A DNA stretch of 64,000 nucleotides, taken from positions 32,363,255-32,427,254 of the forward strand of contig NC_092231.1 in assembly GCF_036320965.1 (NCBI RefSeq). Reading direction: 5' to 3'. Below are positions 33,503-47,132 of this stretch, piece by piece. Position 1 is the first letter of the stretch. The number at the start of each line of letters is the position of its first letter. A program made the position numbers and the translations under genes. Source of the DNA: Panulirus ornatus. Its lineage: Eukaryota > Arthropoda > Malacostraca > Decapoda > Palinuridae. The notes under the pieces were generated by a model. That model saw only the letters and a list, made by a program, of their open reading frames with translations, did not search any database and was not told the DNA's origin.

Positions 33503-35680
33503 TTTGCTTTGTCTCTGTCTCCCGCGTTTGCGAGGTAGCACAAGGAAACAGACGAAAGAAATGGCCCGACCCACCCCCATACACATGTATATACATACAT
33601 GTCCACACACGCAAATATACATACCTATACATCTCAATGTACACATATATATACACACACAGACACATACATATATACCCATGCACACAATTCACACTGT
33701 CTGCCTTTTTTCATTTCCATCGCCACCTCGCCACACATGGAATACCATCCCCCTCCCCCCTCATGTGTGCGAGTGTAGCGCTAGGAAAAGACAACAAAGG
33801 CCCCATTTGCTCACACTCAGTCTCTAGGTGTCATGCAATAATGCCGAAACCACAGGTCCCTTTCCACATCCAGGCCCCACACAACTTTCCATGGTTTACC
33901 CCAGACGCTTCACATGCCCAGATTCAATCCACTGACAGCACGTCAACCCCGGTATACCACATCGATCGAATTCACTCTATTCCTTGCCCGCCTTTCACCC
34001 TCCTGCATGTTCAGGCCCCGATCACTCAAAATCTTTTTCACTCCATCTTTCCACCTCCAATTTGGTCTCCCACTTCTCCTCGTTCCCTCCACCTCTGACA
34101 CATATATCCTCTTGGTCAATCTTTCCTCACTCATTCTCTCCATGTGCCCAAACCATTTCAAAACACCCTCCTCTGCTCTCTCAACCATGCTCTTTTTATT
34201 TCCACACATCTCTCTTACCCTTACATTACTTACTCAATCAAACCACCTCACACCACACATTGTCCTCAAACATCTCATTTCCAGCACATCCACCCTCCTG
34301 CGCACAACTCTATCCATAGCCCATGCCTCGCAACCATACAACATTGTTGGAACCACTATTCCTTCAAACATACCCATTTTTGCTTTCCGAGATAATGTTC
34401 TCGACTTCCACACATTCTTCAAGGCTCCCAGGATTTTCGCCCCCTCCCCCACCCTATGATTCACTTCCGCTTCCATGGGTCCATCCACTGCCAGATCCAC
34501 TCCCAGATATCTAAAACACTTTACTTCCTCTAGTTTTTCTCCATTCAAACTTACCTCCCAATTGACTTGACCCTCAACCCTACTGTACCTAATAACCTTG
34601 CTCTTATTCACATTTACTCTTAACTTTCTGCTTTCACACACTTTACCAAACTCAGTCACCAGCTTCTGCAGTTTCTCACATGAATCAGCCACCAGCGCTG
34701 TATCATCAGCGAACAACAACTGACTCACTTCCCAAGCTCTCTCATCCACAACAGACTTCATACTTGCCCCTCTTTCCAAAACTCTTGCATTCACCTCCCT
34801 AACAACCCCATCCATAAACAAATTAAACAACCATGGAGACATCACACACCCCTGCCGCAAACCTACATTCACTGAGAACCAATCACTTTCCTCTCTTCCT
34901 ACACGTACACATGCCTTACATCCTCGATAAAAACTTTTCACTGCTTCTAACAACTTGCCTCCCACACCATATATTCTTAATACCTTCCACAGAGCATCTC
35001 TATCAACTCTATCATATGCCTTCTCCAGATCCATAAATGCTACATACAAATCCATTTGCTTTTCTAAGTATTTCTCACATACATTCTTCAAAGCAAACAC
35101 CTGATCCACACATCCTCTACCACTTCTGAAACCACACTGCTCTTCCCCAATCTTATGCTTTGTACATGCCTTCACCCTCTCAATCAATACCCTCCCATAT
35201 AATTTACCAGGAATACTCAACAAACTTATATATCTGTAATTTGAGCACTCACTCTTATCCCCTTTGCCTTTGTACAATGGCACTATGCACGCATTCCGCC
35301 AATCCTCAGGCACCTCACCATGAGTCACACATACATTAAATAACCTTACCAACCAGTCAACAATACAGTCACCCCCTTTTTTAATAGATTCCACTGCAAT
35401 ACCATCCAAACCTGCTGCCTTGCTGGCTTTCATCTTCCACAAAGCTTTTACTACCTCTTCTCTATTTACGAAATCATTTTCCCTACCCTCTCACTTGCAC
35501 ACCACCTCACCAAAACACCCTATATCTCCACTCTATCATCAAACACATTCAACAAACCTTCAAAATACTCATCATCTCCTTCTCACATCACCACTACTTG
35601 TTATCACTACCCCATTAGCGCCATTCACTGAAGTTCCCATTTGCTCCCTTGTCTTATCACTTTATTTACCTCCTTCCAAA
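33503..35680 (-). mobile_element. RTE-A LINE, minus strand, long-type 3' UTR (left block copy)
   Basis: The 3' UTR with hairpin (near 33517-33553) occupies 33503-33942. The ORF is open from about 35442 down to 34234. There a TGA replaces CGA (in WFDRVSN), and coding resumes at 34209 to 33943. FADD and all RT motifs are present. The upstream linker at 35443-35680 is scrambled by single-base deletions that are absent from the sister copy. It ends at the tandem-block junction. Confidence 0.9.
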
Positions 35681-35682
35681 CA

Positions 35683-36163
35683 CCATACAAAATAGCGTAC
35701 TTAGAACAGTCACTGGCAGCCTAGCAACTACAAACACTCAACACCTTTACAATGCTACTAAGATTTCCTTTATACAAACCCACCTCAGCATGCTCAGCAC
35801 TCAGTTACATGCAACAACGTTAGACCCCTCCCATTCAACCATATCATAACTCATTACCAACCCCAAGTAGATAGAAAAAGCTTACCCTGCTTAACTTCTA
35901 CTCACAAACCTTTTCCACCCCCAGCAAACAGAATACTGACAAAACAAATACATGATAAGATAACTGACCTCCCAACTCGTCCTCAAACTCCAACCCAACA
36001 GAGATGCGTCTATCAGAAACCACACTCCCCAAACAGGCACAAGGCACGCACTCCTGCTTATGCTCTAGACATCACCCATTACTACAGTACTACAAGCACT
36101 GCTTCAACATATCTCAAGACCCTTCATGCCCACTACCTTAAAGAAAGCACTGAACACTTACCA
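35683..36163 (+). mobile_element. Jockey-like LINE, C-terminal fragment (right copy)
   Basis: Duplicate of 31370-31850 with the same TVTGSLATTNTQHLY and THLSMLSTQL blocks. Confidence 0.5.
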
Positions 36164-36970
36164 CTCTATTGCTTTGCACTATCTACACATAGACACACAC
36201 ACACATCGTTATAACACTTTCTGATGTGTGGTCCCTACCAGTGCTGCAGGAGCCTCAAGAGGATGGAAGGGACTCCTGGGGCAGGAAGATAAGGTATAGT
36301 ATTTATATTATTTATCATTGCCCCAGGGCCTTTCCCAGTCCTGGAAGTAGAGAAGCTCAAGAGTACACTACACATGTATACCATACTTTCCAGCTTGTTC
36401 ATACCAGTTGATGGTAAATATAGCTTTTACATCCTTTTCTTTTCAGCTTTATATTCGTTTTCTTTATCTTCTGATACATATGGAACATTAGATATGTTTT
36501 TGTTGTGATTTCATTTTCTTTGATTTCTAGTGAAAAATGCTAATAGGAGCTCTAAGGGCTTGTACCTAATTGCACATGGGAAGGGTTGAAGGCCAACAAA
36601 AGAACCACATTTCTAAAACACACTTCATGGAAACTTCTTGTATTGTATTACTCAGGTCTGGGTATACACTAGATGTACGCAAAAATAATTCCATACCTGT
36701 GGAACTTATGCCCTTCAAAATGCCATTTAGAAGATTTTCCATGATACCCCATTTAGCTTAGATTAGGATTTAAAATTTGACAGACATTGTTATGCTTCTT
36801 TTCTTTCTTGTTTTTAACTTCATTAATGCTAGCAGAATTGTTGGAAATGACCTCCAACAAACTTTGCCCCAGGGCTTCAGAAATGACTGATCTAGCCCTA
36901 AAGTAATTCATTCTTGGAAAATTTTCTTTTCTATATATATTACCTTATATGTCCAGTAAGGTCCCTTCTG
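36164..36970. other. Spacer, duplicate of 31851-32656
   Basis: Same sequence as the left copy with very few changes, for example one extra A near 36590. No gene seen. Confidence 0.55.
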
Positions 36971-37419
36971 CAGTGCTGGATATATAGGGGAGGACAAAAA
37001 GAACAATTGCCTGGGCTTCCCTGCAAGAGGGGGGGCCCCCCCTCTATACAGAAATACAATAACTAAAATTCTTTTTATTGGGCCAGGATTTCGACTGAAC
37101 TTTGGCCAACTATTCCATCAAAGCAGGACGTTCCTAAGATGTAATTAAAGTCAAGCAAAGGTTAAGCAACCTTGTTTACAGCCTAAAAAGAGAAGAGATT
37201 TGTTGGATGGTGGAATTTCCAAATGTAGAAAGAAAGCCCTTTGTAGTTATTGTAGTGTTTCTATGTATGTATGTACCTTTCTATGCATATACAGTTCAAA
37301 TTACATGCAATAAACTGACTTTTATATGTGCATGCATTTGGTGATTTGCCATGTATTTTAATTTCTGTGTATGAGGGGCCCACCAAACCTGAAGTGCCCA
37401 AGGTCTAAATCCAGCCCTG
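36971..37419. mobile_element. hAT-like non-autonomous DNA transposon (right copy)
   Basis: Same element as 32657-33106, one base shorter (GTTGGATGG versus GTTGGAATGG). It has the same 8 bp flanks, CCCTTCTG and CCCCTCTG, and the same G7C7 palindrome. It was clearly copied with the block rather than inserted separately. Confidence 0.7.
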
Positions 37420-37815
37420 CCCCTCTGAACTCCTTAGACCTAAGGATGGACTTTCCATGAGACCATGTGTTCATATTCTTCAGTCCATTTCACCAGAAGT
37501 CAGAGCCAGGGCTCACAATCTCTGAATGGCGGCCTCTTTGAAGCATGGGTAGCAGAGGACTATGGAATTCCTCCAACTTTTTTTCTGGCTGTATCTCTGT
37601 ATAGAGCTCCTTGGTGCCTCTGTGGCCTTGGCCATGGTGCTACCCTCAGAAACCCCTCTTTAGCATGGCTGTAGCCATTAGTTGTTTTTTAGGAGGCCAT
37701 GGCTGCAACAAAACAAATTAGCGAAGGCAATGTTGTTACCATACATATACAAACTTAGGAGTGACCACTCCATATAGATATTCAAGGTGAAAATTACATT
37801 ATATTTATATTTCAT
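37420..37815. other. Spacer, duplicate of 33107-33502
   Basis: No gene recognised; identical open frame at 37465-37674. Confidence 0.5.
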
Positions 37816-40003
37816 TTTGCTTTGTCTCTGTCTCCCGCGTTTGCGAGGTAGCACAAGGAAACAGACGAAAGAAATGGCCCGACCCACCCCCATACACATG
37901 TATATACATACATGTCCACACACGCAAATATACATACCTATACATCTCAATGTACACATATATATACACACACAGACACATACATATATACCCATGCACA
38001 CAATTCACACTGTCTGCCTTTTTTCATTTCCATCGCCACCTCGCCACACATGGAATACCATCCCCCTCCCCCCTCATGTGTGCGAGTGTAGCGCTAGGAA
38101 AAGACAACAAAGGCCCCATTCGCTCACACTCAGTCTCTAGGTGTCATGCAATAATGCCGAAACCACAGGTCCCTTTCCACATCCAGGCCCCACACAACTT
38201 TCCATGGTTTACCCCAGACGCTTCACATGCCCAGATTCAATCCACTGACAGCACGTCAACCCCGGTATACCACATCGATCGAATTCACTCTATTCCTTGC
38301 CTGCCTTTCACCCTCCTGCATGTTCAGGCCCCGATCACTCAAAATCTTTTTCACTCCATCTTTCCACCTCCAATTTGGTCTCCCACTTCTCCTCGTTCCC
38401 TCCACCTCTGACACATATATCCTCTTGGTCAATCTTTCCTCACTCATTCTCTCCATGTGCCCAAACCATTTCAAAACACCCTCCTCTGCTCTCTCAACCA
38501 TGCTCTTTTTATTTCCACACATCTCTCTTACCCTTACATTACTTACTCAATCAAACCACCTCACACCACACATTGTCCTCAAACATCTCATTTCCAGCAC
38601 ATCCACCATCCTGCGCACAACTCTATCCATAGCCCATGCTTCGCAACCATACAACATTGTTGGAACCACTATTCCTTCAAACATACCCATTTTTGCTTTC
38701 CGAGATAATGTTCTCGACTTCCACACATTCTTCAAGGCTCCCAGGATTTTCGCCCCCTCCCCCACCCTATGATTCACTTCCGCTTCCATGGTTCCATCCA
38801 CTGCCAGATCCACTCCCAGATATCTAAAACACTTCACTTCCTCCAGTTTTTCTCCATTCAAACTTACCTCCCAATTGACTTGACCCTCAACCCTACTGTA
38901 CCTAATAACCTTGCTCTTATTCACATTTACTCTTAACTTTCTGCTTTCACACACTTTACCAAACTCAGTCACCAGCTTCTGCAGTTTCTCACATGAATCA
39001 GCCACCAGCGCTGTATCATCAGCGAACAACAACTGACTCACTTCCCAAGCTCTCTCATCCACAACAGACTTCATACTTGCCCCTCTTTCCAAAACTCTTG
39101 CATTCACCTCCCTAACAACCCCATCCATAAACAAATTAAACAACCATGGAGACATCACACACCCCTGCCGCAAACCTACATTCACTGAGAACCAATCACT
39201 TTCCTCTCTTCCTACACGTACACATGCCTTACATCCTCGATAAAAACTTTTCACTGCTTCTAACAACTTGCCTCCCACACCATATATTCTTAATACCTTC
39301 CACAGAGCATCTCTATCAACTCTATCATATGCCTTCTCCAGATCCATAAATGCTACATACAAATCCATTTGCTTTTCTAAGTATTTCTCACATACATTCT
39401 TCAAAGCAAACACCTGATCCACACATCCTCTACCACTTCTGAAACCACACTGCTCTTCCCCAATCTTATGCTTTGTACATGCCTTCACCCTCTCAATCAA
39501 TACCCTCCCATATAATTTACCAGGAATACTCAACAAACTTATATATCTGTAATTTGAGCACTCACTCTTATCCCCTTTGCCTTTGTACAATGGCACTATG
39601 CACGCATTCCGCCAATCCTCAGGCACCTCACCATGAGTCACACATACATTAAATAACCTTACCAACCAGTCAACAATACAGTCACCCCCTTTTTTAATAG
39701 ATTCCACTGCAATACCATCCAAACCTGCTGCCTTGCTGGCTTTCATCTTCCACAAAGCTTTTACTACCTCTTCTCTATTTACGAAATCATTTTCCCTAAC
39801 CCTCTCACTTTGCACACCACCTCGACCAAAACACCCTATATCTGCCACTCTATCATCAAACACATTCAACAAACCTTCAAAATACTCACTCCATCTCCTT
39901 CTCACATCACCACTACTTGTTATCACCTCCCCATTAGCGCCATTCACTGAAGTTCCCATTTGCTCCCTTGTCTTATGCACTTTATTTACCTCCTTCCAGA
40001 ACA
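37816..40003 (-). mobile_element. RTE-A LINE, minus strand, long-type 3' UTR (right block copy)
   Basis: Sister of 33503-35680. The ORF is open for 485 codons from 40004 down to 38547 (linker MFWKEVNKV to CGVRWFD). It is closed by the same TGA for CGA, and resumes at 38522-38256. The shared nonsense codon shows that the inactivating mutation preceded the duplication. It is 5'-truncated in the linker at 40003. Confidence 0.9.
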
Positions 40004-40083
40004 TATGTACATAATTTAAGCTTTAAATCATTTACACGGTGCAGTGTGACATTAAGCAAGGAAAAATAATTGTGATGCCACCC

Positions 40084-41443
<1,360 letters not shown>

Positions 41444-41696
41444 TACGTTCAACCACTTTTCACCTATACTTTGGCAATGCTGTTGTGTTGCCTGGTGATT
41501 GTAGGCCACGTGTTCATCACTACCAGTACTCAACTTGTCGCACTTACTACAACCTTTGGTTACCTCTATGGTGGCCAAAATGTCCTTATTGCTGTCACCC
41601 CATCCTTGTTGTTTGGCAGGGATAAGTTGCCAACAGTATTTGGACATATTCTCTTCCTTGGGGGCATAGGGGCTCTCATCGGTGCACCCATTGCTG
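41444..41696 (+). CDS. SLC16-like MFS transporter, next exon
   Basis: It starts in phase 0 after the pyrimidine-rich acceptor TTCTTCTTGCAG, matching the phase-0 end of the exon at 21850-22063. The peptide has YVQPLFTYTLAMLLCCLVIV, then TTFGYLYGGQNVLIAVTPSLL, FGRDKLPTVFGHILFLGGIG and LIGAPIAG. The last three are the conserved segment 10-11 region of SLC16-type transporters (G....L.P.LL...G...L...FG......G......PIAG). The best donor is GCTG|GTAGGT at 41697, giving 253 bp and phase 1. Without it the frame stops at 41717, too early for the family. The final membrane segment and C-terminus are not seen and are expected beyond the window. Confidence 0.75.
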
Positions 41697-41880
41697 GTAG
41701 GTGGTGGTCAAGGAACTGAGGTATTCCTTTATTCCTTTTTTATTCATCTTATGTAGGACTCACATAAACCAAACTGTTTTGACAAAAACTAACCTAATTT
41801 CTTCTTCATGATCTGTTTAGCATTATGATCTACCCTTCTACCTTGAATTATTTTAAATATTTAACTGTACATTCAAAAGA

Positions 41881-41996
41881 GACCATGAAGATAGCAGGAT
41901 TTTATCTCATTTACACCATAGAATGTTTAGATTTAAAAGACCATGAAAATGGCATTATTTTACCTCATTTACACCATGGAATGCTGAGATTTCATA
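41881..41996. repeat. 58 bp imperfect tandem duplication
   Basis: GACCATGAA...CTCATTTACACCAT.GAATG... occurs at 41881-41938 and 41939-41996 with several mismatches, in the intron after the transporter exon. Confidence 0.8.
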
Positions 41997-42028
41997 TTCT
42001 CACATTGATTCAATAGTCCAAGTCAATA

Positions 42029-42790
42029 CAGTTTAGCATCCATAATCCAAAAATCTGAAATGCACCAAAATTCAAAACATTTTGAGTGGCAACATGATGT
42101 TATAAGTAGAAAATTCCACACCTGACTTCACTTGCCAGGTTCTTGCTAGGTTCTGACACTCTGTTGGCACCAGTTTGTTACAAACCATCGTCAATGCCAG
42201 AACTTGGTGCATTACTCATGTTTTTTGCTCAGTCTCTACTCTGTGGTCAAAGATAGTGTTGAAAATGTCAAAAAGGCCTGCAGATACCTCTCTGGGTGAC
42301 AGTGATAAGAAAAAGAGGAGGCATTTATGTTTATCTAGAGCACAGAAAGTCAAACTACTGGAAAAACTGGACAGAGGTGTAAGTGTGAAATGTCTTACAG
42401 AAAAGTATGATGTTGGAATGACCACCATCTATGACATGAAGAAACAGAAGGATAAACTATTGAAGTTTTGTGCTGAAAGTGATGAACAGAAGTTAATGAA
42501 AAATAGCTAAACTGCATAAAGCAAAAAAATGAACATCTCTTTCGTGTATTGAAAGAGTGGATCCAGCAGCTCTGCAGTGAACACATGCCACTCAATGGTA
42601 TGCTGATCATGAAACAAGCAAAGATATACCATGGTGAGCTGAAAATTGAAGGGAACTGTGAAAATTCAACAGGCTGGTTGCAGAAATTTAAGAAAATACA
42701 CAGCATTAAATTTTTTAAGATTTGTGGTGATACAGCATCTGCTGATCACGAAATAGTGGAGATCAAGTTTTTATGGTAAGTGCAGATTAT
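42029..42790 (+). mobile_element. Tigger/pogo-type DNA transposon, 5' end with broken transposase
   Basis: The left end is CAGTTTAGCATCCATAATCC preceded by TA (42027-42028), the target expected of Tc1/mariner-type elements. The following AATCTGAAATGC and TTTTGAGTGGCAACATGATG resemble the terminal region of vertebrate Tigger elements as I remember it. Transposase coding starts at ATG 42265. Codons to 42510 give a basic patch and a CENP-B-type helix-turn-helix (LSRAQKVKLLEKLDRGVSVK, then YDVGMTTIYDMKKQKDKL). After a frameshift, 42549-42779 encodes the second DNA-binding domain (MPLNGMLIMKQAK, STGWLQKFKK, CGDTASADHE). The catalytic DDE domain and right end are absent. Confidence 0.7.
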
Positions 42791-42940
42791 TCTCATGTGA
42801 AATTAAATTTCATATCCACCTAAAATGCCATGTTTGAGTGTAACATGACCAGCAACATTATTGCACTGAAATTTTTCTCAGTTTTCTTTACATTTACAGC
42901 TACCTGTGATTATTATAAATTAAATGCTTATTGTTTTTAT
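42791..42940. other. Short unassigned stretch
   Basis: AT-rich, between the broken Tigger element and an RTE-A 5' UTR; nothing recognised. Confidence 0.5.
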
Positions 42941-43145
42941 ACTTCCCACGCATTCCTCATGTGTCGTAGAAGGTGACTAAAGGGGACGGGAGGGGGCTAG
43001 AAACCCTCCACTCCTTGTATTTTAACTTTTTGAATGGAGAAAAACTGGAGGAAGTAAAGTGTTTTAGATATCTGGGAGTGGATCTGGCAGCGGATGGAAC
43101 CATGGAAGCGTAAGTGAATCATAGGGTCGGGGAGGGGGCGAAAAT
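42941..43145 (+). mobile_element. RTE-A fragment: 5' UTR fused to RT segment
   Basis: 42941-43028 is RTE-A 5' UTR (ACTTCCCACGCATTCC, GTCGTAGAAGGTGACTA). It is joined directly to RT coding (NGEKLEEVKCFRYLGVDLAADGTMEA, 43032-43110), so about 2.3 kb is missing. At 43145 it meets a minus-strand 3' UTR inside the hairpin sequence, with no tail. Confidence 0.75.
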
Positions 43146-45565
43146 CTCCCGCGTTTGCGAGGCAGCGCAAGGAAACAGACGAAAGAAATGGCCCAACCCA
43201 CCCCCATACACATGTATATACATACATGTCCACACACGCAAATATACATACCCATACATCTCAATACACACATATATATACACACACAGACACATACATA
43301 TATACACATGCACACAGTTCACACTGTCTGCCTTTATTCATTCCCATCGCCACCTCGCCACACATGGAATACCATCCCCCTCCCCCCTCATGTGTGCAAG
43401 GTAGCACTAGGAAAAGACAACAAAGGACCCATTCGTTCACACTCAGTCATGCAATAATGCCAGAAACCACAGCTCCCTTTGCACATCCAGGCCCCACAGA
43501 ACTTTCCATGGTTTACCCCAGATGCTCCACATGCCCTGATTCAATCCATTGACAGCACAACGACCCAGGTATACCACATCGATTGAATTCACTCTATTCC
43601 TTGCCTGCCTTTCACCCTCCTGCATGTTCAGGCCCCGATCACACAAAATCTTTTTCACTCCATCTGTCCACCTCCAATTTGGTCTCCCACTTCTTGTTCC
43701 CTCCACCTCCGACACATATATCCTCTTGGTCAATCTTTCCTCACTCATTCTCTCCATGTGCCCAAACCATTTCAAAACACCCTCTTCTGCTCTCTCAACC
43801 ACGCTCCTTTTATTTCCACACATCTCTCTTACCCTTACATTACTTACTCGATCAAACCACCTCACACCACATATTGTCCTCAAACAACTCATTTCCATAG
43901 CCCATGCCTCGCAACGATACAACATCGTTGGAACTACTATTCCTTCAAACATACCCATTTTTGCTTTCCGGGATAATGTTCTCGACTTCCACACATTCTT
44001 CAAGGCTCCCAGGATTTTCGCTCCCTCCCCCACCCTATGATTCACTTCCGCTTTCATGGTTCCATCCGCTGCCAGATCCACTCCCAGATATCTAAAACAC
44101 TTTACTTCCTCCAGTTTTTCTCCATTCAAACTTACCTCCCAATTGACTTGTCCCTCAACCCTACTGTACCTAATAACCTTGCTCTTATTTACATTTACTC
44201 TTAACTTTCTTCTTTCACACACTTTACCAAACTCAGTCACCAGCTTCTGCAGTTTCTCACATGAATCAGCCACCAGCACTGTATCATCGGCGAACAACAA
44301 CTGACTCGCTTCCCAAGCTCTCTCATCCACAACAGACTTCATACTTGCCCCTCTTTCCAAAACTCTTGCATTCACCTCCCTAACAACCCCATCCATAAAC
44401 AAATTAAACAACCATGGAGACATCACACACCCTTGCTGCAAACCTACATTCACTGAGAACCAATCACTTTCCTCTCTTCCTACACGTACACATGCCTTAC
44501 ATCCTCGATAAAAACTTTTCACTGCTTCTTACAACTTGCCTCCCACACCATATATTCTTAGTACCTTCCACAGAGCATCTCTATCAACTCTATCATATGC
44601 CTTCTCCAGATCCATAAATGCTACATACAAATCCATTTGCTTTTCTAAGTATTTCTCACATACATTCTTCAAAGCAAACACCTGATCCACACATCCTCCA
44701 CCACTTCTGAAACCACACTGCTCTTCCCCAATCTGATGCTCTGTACATGCTTTCTTCCTCTCAATCAATATCCTCCCATATAATTTACCAGGAATACTCA
44801 ACAAACTTATATATCTGTAATTTGAGCACTCACTCTTATCCCCTTTGCCTTTGTACAATGGCACTATGCACGCATTCCCTCAATCCTCAGGCACCTCACC
44901 ATGAATCATACATACATTAAATAACCTTACCAACCAGTCAACAATACAGTCACCCCCTTTTTTTAATAGATTCCACTGCAATACCATCAAAACCTGTTGC
45001 CTTGCCGGCTTTCATCTTCCGCAAAGCTTTTACTACCTCTTCTCTGTTTACCAAATCATTTTCCCTAACTCTCTCACTTTGCATACCACCTCGACCAAAA
45101 CACCCTATATCTGCCACTCTATCATCAAACACATTCAACAAACCTTCAAAATACTCACTCCATCTCCTTCTCACATCACCACTACTTGTTATCACCTCCC
45201 CATTAGCGCCCTTCACTGAAGTTCCCATTTGCTCCCTTGTCTTACGCACTTTATTTACCTCCTTCCAGAATATCTTTTTATTCTCTCAAAAATTTAATGA
45301 TACTCTCTCACCACAACTCTCATTTGCCCTCTTTTTCACCTCTTGCACCTTTCTCTTGACCTCCTGTCTCTTTCTTTTATACATCTCCCACTCATTTGCA
45401 TTTTTTACCAGCAAAAATCGTCCAAATGCCTCTCACTTCTCTTTCACTAATAATCTTAATTCTTCATCCCACCACTCACTACCCTTTCTAATCAACCCAC
45501 CTCCCACGCTTCTCATGCCACAAGCATCTTTTGCGCAAGCCATCACTGCTTCCCTAAATACATCC
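43146..45565 (-). mobile_element. RTE-A LINE, minus strand, 3' portion of a composite copy
   Basis: The long-type 3' UTR is at 43146-43555. Coding blocks are 43556-44522 (RT from VKSFYRG through FADD to the C-terminus, with an in-frame loss near 43900 in the MDRVVRRRVDVLEM region), 44529-44864 and 44950-45249. The linker reaches 45565. Frames shift between blocks. At 45565 the linker (DVFREAVMACAKD) continues into a second RT C-terminal segment. Confidence 0.85.
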
Positions 45566-46488
45566 CACGCCTTGCAACCATACAACATTGTTGGAACCAC
45601 TATTCCTTCAAACATACCCATTTTTGCTTTCTGAGATAATGTTCTCGACTTCCACACATTCTTCAAGGCTCCCAGAATTTTCGCCCCCTCCCCCACCCTA
45701 TGATTCACTTCAACTTCCATGGTTCCATCCTCTGCCAAATCCACTCCCAGATATCTAAAACACTTCACTTTCTCCAGTTTTTCTCCATTCAAACTTACCT
45801 CCTAATTGACTTGACCCTCAACCCTACTGTACGTAATAACCTTGCTCTTATTCACATTTACTCTCAACTTTCTTCTTTCACACACTTTACCAAACTTAGT
45901 CACCAGCTTCTGCAGTTTCTCACATGAATCAGCCACCAGCGCTGTATCATCAGCGAACAACAACTGACTCACTTCCCAAGCTCTCTCATCCACAACAGAC
46001 TGCATACTTGCCCCTCTTTCCAAAACTCTTGCATTCACCTCCCTAACAACCCAATCCATAAAAGAAATTAAACAACCATGGAGACATCACACACCCCTGC
46101 CGCAAACCTACATTTACTGAGAACCAATCACGTTCCTCTCTTCCTACACATACACATGCCTTACTTCCTCAATAAAAACTTTTTACTGCTTCTAACAACT
46201 TGCCTGCCACACCATATATTCTTAATAACTTCCACAGAGCATCTCTATCAACTCTATCATATGCCTTCTCCAGATCCATAAATGCAACATACAAATCCAT
46301 TTGCTTTTCTAAGTATTTCTCACATACATTCTTCAAAACAAACACCTGATCCACACATCCTCTACCACTTCTGAAACCACACTGCTCTTCCCCAATCTGA
46401 TGCTCTGTACATGTCTTCACCCTCTCAATCAATACCCTCCCATATGATTTACCAGGAATGCTCAGCAAACTTATACCTCTGTAATTTG
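45566..46488 (-). mobile_element. RTE-A RT segment inside the composite copy
   Basis: Minus-strand RT from SNYRGISLLSIPGK (46488) through DLEKAYDRV, FADD (near 45950) and YLGVDLAEDG to MLYGCKAW. There it is fused in frame to the linker of the next segment (ORF 45433-45792). Frameshifts lie near 46060-46170. Confidence 0.8.
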
Positions 46489-47098
46489 AGGACATTACTC
46501 ACCTTTGCATTCAAATCACCCATCACTATAACCCAGTCTCATCCATCAAAACCACTAACACACTCATTCAGCTGCTCCCAAAACACTTGCCTCTCATGAT
46601 CTTTCTTCTCATGCCCAGGTGCATGTGCACCAATAATCACCCATCTCTCTCCATCAACTTTCAGTTTTACCCATATCAATCTAGAGTTTACTTTCTTACA
46701 CTCTATCACATACTCCCACCACTCCTGTTTCAGGAGTTGTGCTACTCCTTCCCTTGCTCTTGTCCTCTCGCTAACCCCTGACTTTACTCCCAAGACATTA
46801 CCAAACCACTCTTCCCCTTTACCCTTGAGCTTTGTTTCACTCAGAGCCAAAACATCCAGGTTCCTTTCCTCAAACATACTACCTATCTCTCCTTTTTTCT
46901 CATCCTGGTTACATCCACACACATTTAGACACCCTAATCTGAGCCATCGAGGAGGATGAGCACTCCCCGCGTGACTCTTTCTTCTGTTTCCCCTTATAGA
47001 AAGTTGAAATACAAGGAGGGAAGGGTTTCCAGCCCCCTGCCTTCTATGACACGTGAGGAATGCGTGGGAAATATTCTTTCTCCCCTATCCCCAGGGAT
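46489..47098 (-). mobile_element. RTE-A 5' UTR and endonuclease segment of the composite copy
   Basis: The 5' UTR is at about 46998-47098, ending in the near-palindrome CCTATCCC/GGGATAGG. The endonuclease N-terminal half follows (46539-46922: MFEERNLDVLALSETKLKGK with catalytic E, IGAHAPGHEKKDHERQVFWEQLNECV). The GDLNAKV block at about 46500-46530 fuses at 46489 to the RT segment; the rest of the endonuclease and the linker are missing at this joint. Confidence 0.8.
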
Positions 47099-47132
47099 AG
47101 GGATATATATATATATATTTATTTATATTTTA

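Larger units (their letters stand above)
31368..35680. repeat. 4.3 kb tandem block, left copy
   Basis: It begins ACACCATACAAAATAGCG and matches 35681 onward at an offset of 4313-4314 bases across a Jockey-like fragment, spacer, hAT-like element and a minus-strand RTE-A copy. Over most of its length differences are only a handful. The last ~220 bases (35460-35680) carry about eight single-base deletions relative to the right copy. Confidence 0.85.
35681..40003. repeat. 4.3 kb tandem block, right copy
   Basis: Right copy of 31368-35680. Its RTE-A linker is intact where the left copy is riddled with deletions. It ends in CCTTCCAGAACAT at about 40003, where unrelated sequence begins. Confidence 0.85.
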
